DNA of 64,000 bases from Nitrospirota bacterium (GCA_021811105.1 JAJZPM010000004.1:1-64000), one strand, 5' to 3'. Positions 26,892-36,182 are shown, counted from the first letter of the stretch. Translations and numbers: made by a program. Notes: generated by a model from the sequence alone, not told the origin.

Positions 26892-29252
26892 CTAGAATCC
26901 CTTCATCGGGTTGAAGCCCACGCCTTCTATCACTTCGACGAATTTGCCGATCGCCTCGGGGATCTTCTCATATTCGTCTATCGAGAACTGGATCTGCTGC
27001 ACCCTTACCGGCTCCAGTCTCAGCTTCCCGAGGGTCTCGGCCACGTTGTCCATCCTCTTGTTGCAGAGCTCGCTCCCCTTGACGAAATGGCACTGATAGT
27101 CGTCGCCGTATTTGCATCCGATCAGGAGCACGCCGTCGTTTCCTTTCGACATCGCATCAGCGATCCAGATGGTGTTTACGGAGCCGAGACATCTCACCGG
27201 TATAAATCTGATGTCGGCCGAATATTTCAGTTTATGCAGACCGGCCATGTCGAGGGCAGGATAGGCGTCGTTTTCGCAAACAAAGGCCACGATCCTGTAT
27301 TTCTCTTCGTCCTCGTCAGGGACGTTGATCGCCTTGACCATCGAACCGATCATGTCGATATGGTAGTTCTTGAAAGAGATGATCCTCTCGGGGCATGCAC
27401 CCATGCAGGTACCGCATCTTCTGCAGCGCGTGGGGTTAGGTTTCGGCGTTCCCTTTTCATCATCATCGAGCGCGCCGAAAGGACATTCTTCAGTGCATCT
27501 CTTGCACTGCGTACAACGCTGGAAGAAGAACTCGGGGAAAGACATATCCCCGGAGCGCGGATGCACCGACATCCCGCGGTTCACGGACTCGAGACACTGA
27601 ATCGCCTTGAGGGCCGCACCAGTGGCATCTTCGATGCACTCGCCGTTGGTCATGGTCTGTCTGACATTTCCTGCCGTATAGATGCCTGTTCTCCTGGTTT
27701 CGTAAGGGAAGCATATGTAATTCGAATCGGCGTAGCCGTTGAAGAGCTCAAGGTCCCTGAACGCGGGCCCCTGGCGATAGGCGAGATTGATCACAGGCTC
27801 GAACTGCGTCTCGGGCGTCATGCCGACAGCCAGCACCACCATGTCGACATTCACCGCAACGTTCTCTCCCAGGATCGTGTTATCGACTTCGACCGTCAGG
27901 CCCTTGTCGCCGTTTTCGGTGACCGACTTGACCTCGCCTCTCGACAAGAAGATGCCGGGATTGTTCTGGGCGCTCTTATAGAAATTCTCATAATGCCCGG
28001 GGGTGCGCATATGCTTGTAAAAGATATACGCCTTCCCGTCCGGATAGTCTTCCGTCAGATAGTTCGCCTGCTTCAGCGATATCATGCTTGTAACGGACGA
28101 GGCATAAGGGAAGTCGCTGTCATCCCCGTTCAGCCCGGGACTCTGGATAAAGGCAATAGTCTTTGCAGCCTTGCCGTCGGAGGGCCTGACAATCTTGCCC
28201 TTGGCTGCAGCCTCTTCCAGCATGGTGTTCGTGATCACGTTGGCGAATTTTCCGAAGCCGAGATGCTCGAACTGTGAGGGGTCCGCAGGCCTTCCCCCGG
28301 CGGCAACGACCACTGCGCCAAAGACCTCTGCATCAGGATCGGAGGTGAGAATATCTTCACACTTGACCATGTCCGCCGGAAGTTCCACCGGCTCCTCGGC
28401 CGGCTTCTCCGCCGCCTCCGCGGGCTTGTCCTTCGTCTCTTCTTCTTTCTTCTTCGGAGGGACGTCCCACTTGGATTTCGTACCGGTCGGCTTGAACGAT
28501 ACCGCGAACTGGCCCGGCGCGCCGCTGATCCGCGCGATCTCATGGTTCAGCTTTACCGTGATCTGCGGATTGCCGGTCACCTCTTTTATCTTCTCCTGGA
28601 TATTGGTCGATTCAAGCTGAGTATAAGGCGCCTTCGTCGGTATCTGCTTCCTCTGTTTAGCGGCATATCCACCAAGTTGCGCCTCTCTTTCAACGATGGT
28701 CACCGGGTAACCTGTCTTTGCCGCTTCGAGGGCGGCAGTCAATCCGGTGATGCCGCCGCCTATGACGAGGATGCTCTTTTCGACATTTTCGAGGAGATAA
28801 GGATCTACCTGGTTCATTTTCTGTGCCTTGACTATTCCCATACGGAGATAGTCTTCGGCGAGCATCTGGGTGTCGTCATTCGGCTGGGTCTCCTCTTTGA
28901 CGACCTCCTTGCCCTCCGCGTCCTTCGACTTGACCTTCACCTGTTTAGTCCAGTCGTGGCTCCAGACGACCTGTTCCCTTATATTCACACGTTCAACTAT
29001 ATTTGCGGCGCCGAAATCAAACACGTCATATTTCACCCTTGGAGAGCATGCGGCAATAATAATCGTATTGACACCTTCCGACTCCATGTCTTTCCTGATA
29101 GTGGCGACACCTTCCTCGCCGCACATGGCCGGGTGGGTCTTGCAGATGGGCACCTTGTATTCCTTTGTGGCGACGGCGGAAAGTTTCTCGAGGTCGAGGC
29201 CTTCGCCTATCGAACATCCGCCGCATATATATACACCAAGTTTTTTCTCCAT
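26892..29252 (-). CDS. qmoB: Quinone-interacting membrane-bound oxidoreductase subunit B
   Basis: HdrA-like flavoprotein fused to an MvhD-like C-terminus, 786 residues. The N-terminal GVYICGGCSIGEGL is followed by the FAD-binding ILVIGGGITGLTAAL near residue 165. A ferredoxin pair follows near residue 580 (CTQCKRCTEECPFG and CRRCGTCMGACPE). The last 140 residues (IVAFVCENDAYPALD, FIPVRCLGSVNTIW, LIGCKYGDDYQCHF) are of the methyl-viologen-reducing hydrogenase delta type. Between about 270 and 300 there is a Lys/Glu/Pro-rich insert. It lies between qmoA (7 bases) and qmoC. Confidence 0.95.
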   Translation of the reverse strand: MEKKLGVYICGGCSIGEGLDLEKLSAVATKEYKVPICKTHPAMCGEEGVATIRKDMESEGVNTIIIAACSPRVKYDVFDFGAANIVERVNIREQVVWSHDWTKQVKVKSKDAEGKEVVKEETQPNDDTQMLAEDYLRMGIVKAQKMNQVDPYLLENVEKSILVIGGGITGLTAALEAAKTGYPVTIVEREAQLGGYAAKQRKQIPTKAPYTQLESTNIQEKIKEVTGNPQITVKLNHEIARISGAPGQFAVSFKPTGTKSKWDVPPKKKEEETKDKPAEAAEKPAEEPVELPADMVKCEDILTSDPDAEVFGAVVVAAGGRPADPSQFEHLGFGKFANVITNTMLEEAAAKGKIVRPSDGKAAKTIAFIQSPGLNGDDSDFPYASSVTSMISLKQANYLTEDYPDGKAYIFYKHMRTPGHYENFYKSAQNNPGIFLSRGEVKSVTENGDKGLTVEVDNTILGENVAVNVDMVVLAVGMTPETQFEPVINLAYRQGPAFRDLELFNGYADSNYICFPYETRRTGIYTAGNVRQTMTNGECIEDATGAALKAIQCLESVNRGMSVHPRSGDMSFPEFFFQRCTQCKRCTEECPFGALDDDEKGTPKPNPTRCRRCGTCMGACPERIISFKNYHIDMIGSMVKAINVPDEDEEKYRIVAFVCENDAYPALDMAGLHKLKYSADIRFIPVRCLGSVNTIWIADAMSKGNDGVLLIGCKYGDDYQCHFVKGSELCNKRMDNVAETLGKLRLEPVRVQQIQFSIDEYEKIPEAIGKFVEVIEGVGFNPMKGF

Positions 29253-29259
29253 TTGTATG

Positions 29260-30522
29260 TTACCTCCTCACCATTTGAATGGCCTTTAGCGCAGTACCTG
29301 TTGCCGTCTGGCCCGATGACATGACATCGGAAGGTTTCTTTACGCAGCCTGTGGCCAATATCTCTTCTGATATAACAAAGCTGTTATCGTCGTACTTCGC
29401 GTTGCCCGGGACCTTCACCTGGGCGGTTGAAGGCTCCATGCCGGTAGCGAGGACGACCATCTCGTGGCGGGCCTGTATCTTCTTGCCCGAAAGAGTGTCT
29501 TCCACCGTGACGATTACGTCCTTCGTGGCTGGGTCCTCCTCTATCTTCGCCACCTTTCCCTTAAGAAAAGAGACGTTCCCGTCCGCCTTCACCTTGTTAT
29601 AAAACTTTTCATACCTGCCGGGGGTCCTGAGGTCTATATAATAGATCGTCGCCTTGGATTCCGGATTTGCCTCACGTATGTAGGTGGTCTGCTTCAAGGA
29701 AGCGAGGCAGCATATATATGAACAGAACGGAAGATGATTTTCGTCCCTTGATCCCGCGCACTGGACGAATGCGATATTATTGACAACCTTGCCGTCAGAT
29801 GGCCTCACGATCTTACCGTTTGTGGGTCCGTTGACGGCAGCAAGCCTTTCCATCATCATGTTGGTGATAAGGTTCTGCACTTTACCGAAGGACAGGTTGG
29901 TCATCTTTGTCGCGTCGTATGGGTTCCATCCCGTGGCCCACACTATGGAGGCCACCTTTATATTGAATGTCTTTGGTTTGTCATCGAGATCTATCGCTTT
30001 ATAAGGGCATGCGTCCTTGCACTTTTGTGCAGTAGCGGTACCGATGATGGAAGGATCGAGGACGTATCTCTGGGGGAAGGCCATTTCATGGGGCAGATAT
30101 GCGGACTTCCGCTTGTCCATTCCGAAGTTGAAGGTGTTCGACACCTCGACGTCACACGCCTCTGCGCACTTGCCGCAGCAGGTACAATTATTGTTTACAT
30201 ACCTGGGTGACTGCTTGAGTGCAACATCATAATTTCCCGGACCGCCCGATATCTTTTCGACTTCGGTCATTGTGAACCATTTCACCAGATTGTTCTTCTT
30301 TATCCTCTGGAAATTGATCTCCAGCCCGCAGGTCGGAGGACACAGCTTCGGGAAGTACTTGTTGAGCTGGGCCACCCTGCCGCCCAGATAGGGGTTCTTT
30401 TCCACTATAAATACCTCGTATCCCACCTCCGCAGCCTCAAGAGCCGTGGTGATGCCGCTGATTCCTCCCCCAACAACTAAAATCGTTCCTGATTCGGGGG
30501 TTACGGTTTTTTCATCCGCCAT
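29260..30522 (-). CDS. qmoA: Quinone-interacting membrane-bound oxidoreductase subunit A
   Basis: HdrA-like FAD protein of 420 residues forming the soluble part of Qmo. It has a dinucleotide-binding motif ILVVGGGISGITTALEAA near residue 15, the HdrA-type YFPKLCPPTCGLEIN segment, and a ferredoxin-like CTCCGKCAEACDVE cluster near residue 110. The C-terminus (PSDVMSSGQTATGTALKAIQ) is complete. AGGAGG precedes the ATG. It follows aprA after a 245-bp hairpin-rich spacer, so it may have its own promoter or be set by attenuation. Confidence 0.95.
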   Translation of the reverse strand: MADEKTVTPESGTILVVGGGISGITTALEAAEVGYEVFIVEKNPYLGGRVAQLNKYFPKLCPPTCGLEINFQRIKKNNLVKWFTMTEVEKISGGPGNYDVALKQSPRYVNNNCTCCGKCAEACDVEVSNTFNFGMDKRKSAYLPHEMAFPQRYVLDPSIIGTATAQKCKDACPYKAIDLDDKPKTFNIKVASIVWATGWNPYDATKMTNLSFGKVQNLITNMMMERLAAVNGPTNGKIVRPSDGKVVNNIAFVQCAGSRDENHLPFCSYICCLASLKQTTYIREANPESKATIYYIDLRTPGRYEKFYNKVKADGNVSFLKGKVAKIEEDPATKDVIVTVEDTLSGKKIQARHEMVVLATGMEPSTAQVKVPGNAKYDDNSFVISEEILATGCVKKPSDVMSSGQTATGTALKAIQMVRR

Positions 30523-30767
30523 TTTATTCCTCCCTGTTACGTCGGTTTACTTGCAGTATATTAACGGTGAATGGCTGAATCATCAGCCTATCATTCCCGG
30601 TCAGAGCGCTGCCCGGGCACGGTCTCCGCCTTCTCCAGCTTGCAGGCTGGGCGGAAGAATTCAGCGACTGAATCTCTCCGCCTAACCGGCAGATGCCTAA
30701 TCTGCATGTGCCCAGGGCCTGAACGGCCCTGGGCACACACATAAAATCAACTTCTTGCTGATCCGGA
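30523..30767. other. Hairpin-rich spacer between aprA and qmoA
   Basis: At least three stem-loops follow one another: GGCGGA...TCCGCC near 30653-30684, GCAGAT/ATCTGC at 30689-30705, and a perfect 12-bp stem at 30708-30736. No gene fits. It probably ends or attenuates the aprBA transcript before qmoABC. Confidence 0.5.
30708..30736 (-). terminator. Perfect 12-bp hairpin just after aprA
   Basis: Arms 30708-30719 and 30725-30736, GTGCCCAGGGCC against its exact complement, with a 5-base loop. It lies 31 bases after the aprA stop in the direction of transcription. It has no strong U tract, so partial termination or mRNA 3' protection are both possible. Confidence 0.55.
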
Positions 30768-32732
30768 TCAGTCAGGTATTATCTGGATATAATCCTTCTT
30801 GAATACCGACCATTCCTTCTTGGCAGGATCATACTTCGAATTCACAAAGCATTTCCAGTTTTTCTCGTCTACGAGGTCGAAGTCAGACCTGTAGTAGAAG
30901 CCCGGATACCTTGACTCTTCCCTGAAGAGGATATGCCTGAGATGTGACTCGACGGTGCCGAGCCTGTGGTAGTTCTCCCAGGCCCTGAGCAGTTCGTGGA
31001 GGTCGCCTGCAGCCATCTTCTCGGAGTCTTCCCTGAGCATTCCGAGGAGGCTGAACGCCCCGTCGAGCATAGCCTTGCTTGTGACGTAGGAGGTTGCTAT
31101 TCCTGCGCCGTACTCGTCCGTAATCTTCATGAGCCTTCGCTGGAAGCCTGCCGGCTTGATGTAGTTCGGGTTTACATCGGCGGCTGTAGACTTCTGGTAG
31201 TGCTCCATGAAGGTCTTGACCGGCTTATAGACGATATCCGCAAGTTCTTTCGCGCTCTGGTTGAGTGTCGGTTTGAAATCCTTGTTGTCCGTGAAGAATC
31301 TGGACATTGACTTTGCCACCTGTCTGCCTTCTGCGTGTGAACCGGAGGAGAATTTGTGGCCGGATGCGCCTGTGCCGTCGCCTGCGGTGAAGAGGCCGTT
31401 TACAGTGGTCATGCCTTTGTAGTTCTTGCCCTTGTAAGGGATCTTGTATGCATCGGGGACCCAGTCTTCGTTCGGACCGGCAACCCATATGCCGCAGCAG
31501 CCGGAATGCGAACCGAGGAGATAGGGCTCGGTCGGCATGATCTCGGAGCCGACCTTCTCGGGCTCGGTGTTCGTGCCGGCCCAGAGGCCTGCCTGGCCGA
31601 CCGACATATCGAGGAAGTCCTCCCATGCCTCTGCGAGAAGGTGTTTCACTTCCTTCGGGGTCATGTTTGCGGAAAGGTTCTTCAACGCGGTAGGCGTATC
31701 CATATAGATCGGGCCTCTGCCTTCCCTCATCTCTTTGAGCATGAGATGGTTTCTGAGGCAGGAAGCAGGTACTTTCGCCAATCCGTACGGAGGATACTGC
31801 TTGAGCATTTCGGCGTTTGTAGCCATGTAGTTTTCGCCGAGGGTGTTGGTTGCCTTCGCCTTGAAGAGGAGGAACCATGCGCCGACAGGGCCGTAACCGT
31901 CTTTAAACCTGGCGGGGACGAACCTGTTTTCCATCATCGTCATCTCTGCGCCGACTTCCTGGCACATGGTGTAGGTGGAGCCTGCGTTCCATACAGGATA
32001 CCAGCATCTGCCCATGCCTTCACCGGTCGACCGCGGCCTGAATACGTTGACCGCGCCGCCGCATGCTACGAGCATTGCGTTGGCCTTGATTACATATACT
32101 TTATTCTCCCTGACGCTGAAGCCGACCGCACCTGCGATCCTGTTAGGCTCATTCTTATCAAGGACGAGCTTAACGATGAAGCATCTTTCGATGATGTTCT
32201 CTGAGCCGAGGGCGGCCTTTGCCGCTTCTGCGACGATCCTCTTGTAGGACTCGCCGTTGATCATGATCTGCCAGCGGCCGGAGCGAACAGGCTTTGTTCC
32301 GACCTTGAGGATCGGGGCGCCCTGGGCGCCGTCGACGGTCTTTCCATCTTCGAGGGTCTTCCATATCGGGAGGCCCCACTCTTCAAAAAGATAGACCGAT
32401 CTGTCGACGTGCCTGCCACAATCAAAGATCAGGTCTTCTCTGACGATGCCCATAAGGTCGTTTCTGATCATTCTGACATAGTCATCCGGGGTGTTCTCGC
32501 CGAGGTAGGTGTTGATGGCTGAGAGACCCTGGGCGACAGCGCCGGACCTTTCGAGTGCAGCCTTGTCTGTAAGAAGGATCTTTGTGCCCTCGGGGGCCCA
32601 CTTCTTGATTTCATATGCGGTCCCGCAGGCCGCCATGCCGCCGCCGACTATAAGGATATCGGTCTCGAGCTCGACAATAGCAGGATCTAATGTTGCCGGT
32701 AATTCTCCAGCTGGCTTATTCGGTAATGCCAT
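30768..32732 (-). CDS. aprA: Adenylylsulfate (APS) reductase alpha subunit
   Basis: Flavoprotein that, with AprB, reduces APS to sulfite and AMP in the cytoplasm. The 654 residues have the FAD motif ILIVGGGMAACGTAYEIKK near residue 28, SGAVAQGLSAINTYLG, a GCCGIWVAGPNEDW segment and the GLFTAGDGTGASGHKFSSGS flavin/substrate region near 450. The length matches dissimilatory AprA. AGGAGG precedes the ATG; aprB lies 37 bases upstream. Sequence inspection alone does not separate reductive from oxidative lineages, but qmoABC directly downstream supports the reductive direction. Confidence 0.97.
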   Translation of the reverse strand: MALPNKPAGELPATLDPAIVELETDILIVGGGMAACGTAYEIKKWAPEGTKILLTDKAALERSGAVAQGLSAINTYLGENTPDDYVRMIRNDLMGIVREDLIFDCGRHVDRSVYLFEEWGLPIWKTLEDGKTVDGAQGAPILKVGTKPVRSGRWQIMINGESYKRIVAEAAKAALGSENIIERCFIVKLVLDKNEPNRIAGAVGFSVRENKVYVIKANAMLVACGGAVNVFRPRSTGEGMGRCWYPVWNAGSTYTMCQEVGAEMTMMENRFVPARFKDGYGPVGAWFLLFKAKATNTLGENYMATNAEMLKQYPPYGLAKVPASCLRNHLMLKEMREGRGPIYMDTPTALKNLSANMTPKEVKHLLAEAWEDFLDMSVGQAGLWAGTNTEPEKVGSEIMPTEPYLLGSHSGCCGIWVAGPNEDWVPDAYKIPYKGKNYKGMTTVNGLFTAGDGTGASGHKFSSGSHAEGRQVAKSMSRFFTDNKDFKPTLNQSAKELADIVYKPVKTFMEHYQKSTAADVNPNYIKPAGFQRRLMKITDEYGAGIATSYVTSKAMLDGAFSLLGMLREDSEKMAAGDLHELLRAWENYHRLGTVESHLRHILFREESRYPGFYYRSDFDLVDEKNWKCFVNSKYDPAKKEWSVFKKDYIQIIPD

Positions 32733-32769
32733 GTTTATATTCCTCCTGTTTTATTTTTTGAAGTAATAA

Positions 32770-33216
32770 TTATTTACCGTGAATCGCGATAGGCCTCTTA
32801 AGCTCAAAGTTATCGACTTCTTCGTCGGAAAGTCTCTCGGATGCGAGGTCCTTCCCTTTGTGTGCTGCGTTCTTCGGGTCGATCGAGCCTTCAGGGGTCG
32901 TCCTGATCGGGAACTTGAACCTCTGGAGGTTGCCGTTCCTGAACTGGATCGTCCACATGATCGAGTCTGAGCTCATCATCGGCTGGACAATTCCGCCGAG
33001 TGGAACGATGTCTGAGTAAGGCCTTACCGAGATTGCGCCCTGCGGGCAGATCTTTACGCAGGAATAGCATTCCCAGCACTGGTCGGGCTCCTGGTTGTAA
33101 GCCTTCATCGCTTCAACGTTCAATACCATTAAGTCGCTCGGGCAGATGTACATGCAAGCGGTCTTCTCGCCGCCCTTGCATCCGTCGCACTTTGCGGGAT
33201 CTACATAACTTGGCAT
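32770..33216 (-). CDS. aprB: Adenylylsulfate (APS) reductase beta subunit
   Basis: Iron-sulfur subunit of 148 residues carrying two [4Fe-4S] clusters. CDGCKGGEKTACMYICP near residue 10 has the enlarged spacing typical of AprB, and CWECYSCVKICPQGAI lies near residue 47. The tail that wraps AprA follows (PLGGIVQPMMSSDSIMWTIQ). It passes electrons from Qmo to the AprA flavin. An AGGAGGT ribosome binding site precedes the ATG. It is separated from sat by a 184-bp spacer with a heptamer repeat. Confidence 0.97.
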   Translation of the reverse strand: MPSYVDPAKCDGCKGGEKTACMYICPSDLMVLNVEAMKAYNQEPDQCWECYSCVKICPQGAISVRPYSDIVPLGGIVQPMMSSDSIMWTIQFRNGNLQRFKFPIRTTPEGSIDPKNAAHKGKDLASERLSDEEVDNFELKRPIAIHGK

Positions 33217-33312
33217 ATTCTAAACCTCCTGTTTGAATTAGTTGTTTAAACCTTGACTCGCACTGCAAAAACTGCTCGGTTATACTGCCTAACTTCACCC
33301 CCTCTCATCTTC

Positions 33313-33341
33313 GAGTCAGGAGTTAGGAGTCAGGAGTCGGG
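33313..33341. repeat. Short tandem heptamer repeat between sat and aprB
   Basis: Four consecutive variants of GAGTCAG (GAGTCAG, GAGTTAG, GAGTCAG, GAGTCGG). A loosely complementary TTAACCCCTAACCC-type stretch lies about 20 bp further on, so the spacer can fold back on itself imperfectly. Confidence 0.5.
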
Positions 33342-33400
33342 AGAAAAAGCTTTGGACTTTAACCCCTAACCCTAAACTCCCAAACTCAGAACTTCACAAT

Positions 33401-34615
33401 TTATGCGCCTTCTGAATATTTATGTACCTTTATCTCGACCTTCTCGGTCAGGGTTGCATAGTATTCCCTCAGGATCGTGAGGACCTCGGGACGGCTGAAG
33501 TGATCGGGCACATCCAGGTTCTCAGAGAGCATCTTTCTCAATTTCGTACCGCTGAGGAGGAGCCTGTCTTCCTTGCCGTGCGGGCAGGTCCTCATCGAGG
33601 CCATACCATCGCACTTCATGCAGTAGAACGTCCAGTCGATCTTGAGCGGCTTGGTCTCAAGCGCGCCTTCGGGTATCTCGTCGAATATCTTCTGGGCATC
33701 GAACGGACCGTAATATTCGCCGACGCCGGCATGGTCGCGGCCGATGATCTGGTGGCTGCAACCGTAGTTCTGCCTGAAGAGCGCATGGAGCAGCGCCTCG
33801 CGCGGTCCGGCATATCTCATATCAAGCGGATAGCCCGCCTGGATGCTCGTGTCCTTCACAAAATAAAGCTCGGTAAGCTTATTGATCGCCTTCACCCTCA
33901 CCTCGGCCGGGATGTCGCCAGCCTTCAGTTTTCCAAGGAGCTGATGGATAAGCACGCCGTCGCAGGTCTCGATCGCGATCTTCGCCAGAAACTCATGGGA
34001 CCTGTGCATCGGGTTTCTGAGCTGAAGACATGCTACTGTAGACCAGCCCTTTTCCTGGAACAGCTTCCTCGTCTCGGCAGGCCTCATATAAATACCTGGG
34101 AACTGTTTCGGGAACATGCCTTCGCTAAGGACCTTCACGGAGCCCGAAAGGTTGATCTCTTCCTGGTTCATGACCTTCACCACGCCAGGATGCTCCATCT
34201 CGGTCGTCTTGAAGACCTGCTTGCACTCATGGGCCTTGTCGATTTTGTATTTGTCCTTGACCTTCATCGTGGCCATGAGCTCGCCGGATTCTTCGTCGAT
34301 CAGCGCGATTTCCTGGTTCTTCTTGATGCTGTTTGCTTGTCCCTCTGAAGTCGAAAGCGTCACCGGGATCGGCCAGAAGGTGCCGTCAGCCATCTTGTAT
34401 TCGTCGCAGACGCCCTTCCAGTCATCGTATCCCATAAAGCCTTTCAGCGGGGTAAAACCGCCGATTCCCATCATAATCAGATCGCCTGCTTCCCTCGATG
34501 TGACCCTCACCTGCGTAAGGGTCTTCGCCTTCTGCTTTTCTTCCTTCAGTTCCTCTCCGGTCAATAACAGAGGCATCAGCTTCTTCTGCTTACCATGCGG
34601 GTTTACAAGTGCCAT
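33401..34615 (-). CDS. sat: Sulfate adenylyltransferase (ATP sulfurylase), dissimilatory type
   Basis: Makes APS and PPi from sulfate and ATP, the first step of sulfate reduction. The 404-residue protein has the PUA-like N-terminal domain, the catalytic [12 protein letters not shown] motif near residue 197, IGRDHAGVG near residue 290 and [11 protein letters not shown] near residue 355. Between the last two lies [18 protein letters not shown], the Cys3His zinc site of the homo-oligomeric prokaryotic enzyme. It lies 75 bp after adk, which would remove the AMP made further down the pathway. Confidence 0.97.
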   Translation of the reverse strand: MALVNPHGKQKKLMPLLLTGEELKEEKQKAKTLTQVRVTSREAGDLIMMGIGGFTPLKGFMGYDDWKGVCDEYKMADGTFWPIPVTLSTSEGQANSIKKNQEIALIDEESGELMATMKVKDKYKIDKAHECKQVFKTTEMEHPGVVKVMNQEEINLSGSVKVLSEGMFPKQFPGIYMRPAETRKLFQEKGWSTVACLQLRNPMHRSHEFLAKIAIETCDGVLIHQLLGKLKAGDIPAEVRVKAINKLTELYFVKDTSIQAGYPLDMRYAGPREALLHALFRQNYGCSHQIIGRDHAGVGEYYGPFDAQKIFDEIPEGALETKPLKIDWTFYCMKCDGMASMRTCPHGKEDRLLLSGTKLRKMLSENLDVPDHFSRPEVLTILREYYATLTEKVEIKVHKYSEGA

Positions 34616-34690
34616 ACTTTTCCTCCTGTGTTAGTTTATTCTATTAGTAATTGAGTCTTTGCAAACTTAATTACTAAAAAAGCCGGGTTC

Positions 34691-35338
34691 CTATTTCCCT
34701 TCAAGGGCGTTACAGACCTTCTTGAAGATCTCCTCGATCGAGCCTGTGCCCGGTATCGATTTCAGAATGCCTTTCCTGCGGTAATAATCGATCAAAGGCG
34801 CTGTCTGTGCCTCATACACATCGAGCCTTTTCCTGATCGTCTCTTCCTTGTCGTCGTCCCTCTGGAAGAGAGCGCCGCCGCATTTATCGCACACACCCTC
34901 TTTCTTCGGCGGCGAGAAATATATGTTGTACACCTGCTGACAGCTCTTGCATGTCCTCCTGCCCGTCATTCTCTTCATGAGATCGTTTTTGTCGACATCT
35001 ATGCTGACAGCGACGGTAAGCGCGGCCGCCATCGTCGAGAGCATTTTGTCGAGCGCCTCTGCCTGGGCGGTGTTCCTCGGGAATCCGTCGAGGATATATC
35101 CGTTCCTGCAGTCATCCCGTTTCAGCCGCTCCCTGACGAGACCGAGGACTATGCTGTCCGGCACAAGTTCTCCTCTGTCCATCACCGCTTTCGCTTCCTT
35201 GCCGAGGGGGGTGCCGTCTGCAACCGCCTTTCGCAGGATATCTCCCGTCGAAATCTGAGGAATTGAGTATTTCTCTATGAGTTTCTTCGCCTGAGTCCCT
35301 TTACCCGCACCGGGCGCACCAAGTAGTACTAACCTCAA
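34691..35338 (-). CDS. adk: Adenylate kinase
   Basis: Converts AMP and ATP to two ADP. The 215-residue long form has the P-loop LLGAPGAGKGTQAKK, the YILDGFPRNTAQAEAL motif and a LID domain with a four-cysteine zinc site (CKSCQQVYN and CDKCGGALF). It leads the sulfate-activation cluster upstream of sat. This placement makes sense because APS reductase releases AMP. The nearly gene-free AT-rich stretch before it is the likely promoter region. Confidence 0.97.
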   Translation of the reverse strand: MRLVLLGAPGAGKGTQAKKLIEKYSIPQISTGDILRKAVADGTPLGKEAKAVMDRGELVPDSIVLGLVRERLKRDDCRNGYILDGFPRNTAQAEALDKMLSTMAAALTVAVSIDVDKNDLMKRMTGRRTCKSCQQVYNIYFSPPKKEGVCDKCGGALFQRDDDKEETIRKRLDVYEAQTAPLIDYYRRKGILKSIPGTGSIEEIFKKVCNALEGK

Positions 35339-35564
35339 TATGCCTCCTTATCTCGAACTATAAAAGCTTAATGCAGTGAACACTAACAAACAGAGTGATT
35401 TTAAAACAAAAAATAAATACCTTACTGGCGGCAAAAAAACTCTTAAAACCCTATAACTATATGCCTCCACATTTTTTTAAGTCAAATTCATATTTCTGAT
35501 AAACAGATAAGAATTACTTATTAATCTGATTTTAAAATTATATGGTCATTTAAAATTGCGCCCT
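35339..35564. promoter_or_regulatory. AT-rich upstream region of the adk-sat-apr-qmo cluster
   Basis: About 225 bases far richer in A+T than the surrounding coding DNA, with several A and T tracts. It lies between adk and the end of rdgB, both minus strand, so promoters for adk should be here. I could not choose a single -35/-10 pair with confidence. Confidence 0.45.
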
Positions 35565-36182
35565 TCATAATAAATCATTCCTGCCGTGAATGAAAAATTG
35601 ATTTTTTAAATAAATATATAACTTTTTTAAAGCCTTTCCTCTGTGGCTGAGTCTGTCTTTTTCAGAGGCGGTCATTTGGGCGAAGGTGAGGTCATAGCCG
35701 GCAGGGCAAAAAACAGGATCGTAACCAAACCCATTGAAACCTTTAGGTTTTTTGGCGATTTCGCCTTTCGCGTATCCCGTAAAGGTCTTATAGCTCCCGT
35801 CAGGAAAGGCTATGGCGATGCAACAGACGAATCGGGCCTCGCGGTCTTCACCTTCCAGCCCCCTCATCTCCCGGAGCAGTTTCATAAGGTTCTTGCGATC
35901 ATCAGCGCCTTTGCCTGCGTACCGCGCGGAAAAGACACCCGGGGCCCGCCCGAGGGCCATGACCTCGAGCCCTGAATCGTCGGCGATCGCAGTGCATCCG
36001 GTAAATCTGGCTATGCTGACCGCCTTTTTCAAGGCATTCTGTCTGAAGGTCTTGCCGTCCTCCTCGACATCAGGACAACCCGGGAAAGCATCAAGGCTCA
36101 GGAAGCGCACATCATACCCCCTGAATATCCTGCTGATCTCCCGGACCTTCCTATTGTTTCGTGTAGCGAGAACGATCTCCAT
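35565..36182 (-). CDS. rdgB: Non-canonical purine NTP pyrophosphatase (RdgB/HAM1)
   Basis: Hydrolyses dITP, dXTP and ITP to monophosphates, keeping deaminated purines out of nucleic acids. It starts MEIVLATRNNRKVREI as the family does, with the SGLEVMALGRAPGVFSARYAG segment and GFGYDPVFCPAGY with the catalytic region near residue 150. The ORF is open from 36215, but ATG 36182 matches homologues, giving 205 residues. The C-terminal dozen residues lie in AT-rich DNA and look less conserved. Confidence 0.92.
   Translation of the reverse strand: MEIVLATRNNRKVREISRIFRGYDVRFLSLDAFPGCPDVEEDGKTFRQNALKKAVSIARFTGCTAIADDSGLEVMALGRAPGVFSARYAGKGADDRKNLMKLLREMRGLEGEDREARFVCCIAIAFPDGSYKTFTGYAKGEIAKKPKGFNGFGYDPVFCPAGYDLTFAQMTASEKDRLSHRGKALKKLYIYLKNQFFIHGRNDLL

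Noticed and set aside
26805-28277. 490-codon plus-strand open frame
   Set aside because: Antisense to qmoB and the start of qmoC, no domain, no ribosome binding site.
33313-33341. CRISPR-like repeat
   Set aside because: Units are only 7 bases, directly adjacent, without spacers; no cas genes are present.
33422-34348. 308-codon plus-strand open frame
   Set aside because: Antisense to sat; composition typical of a shadow frame.
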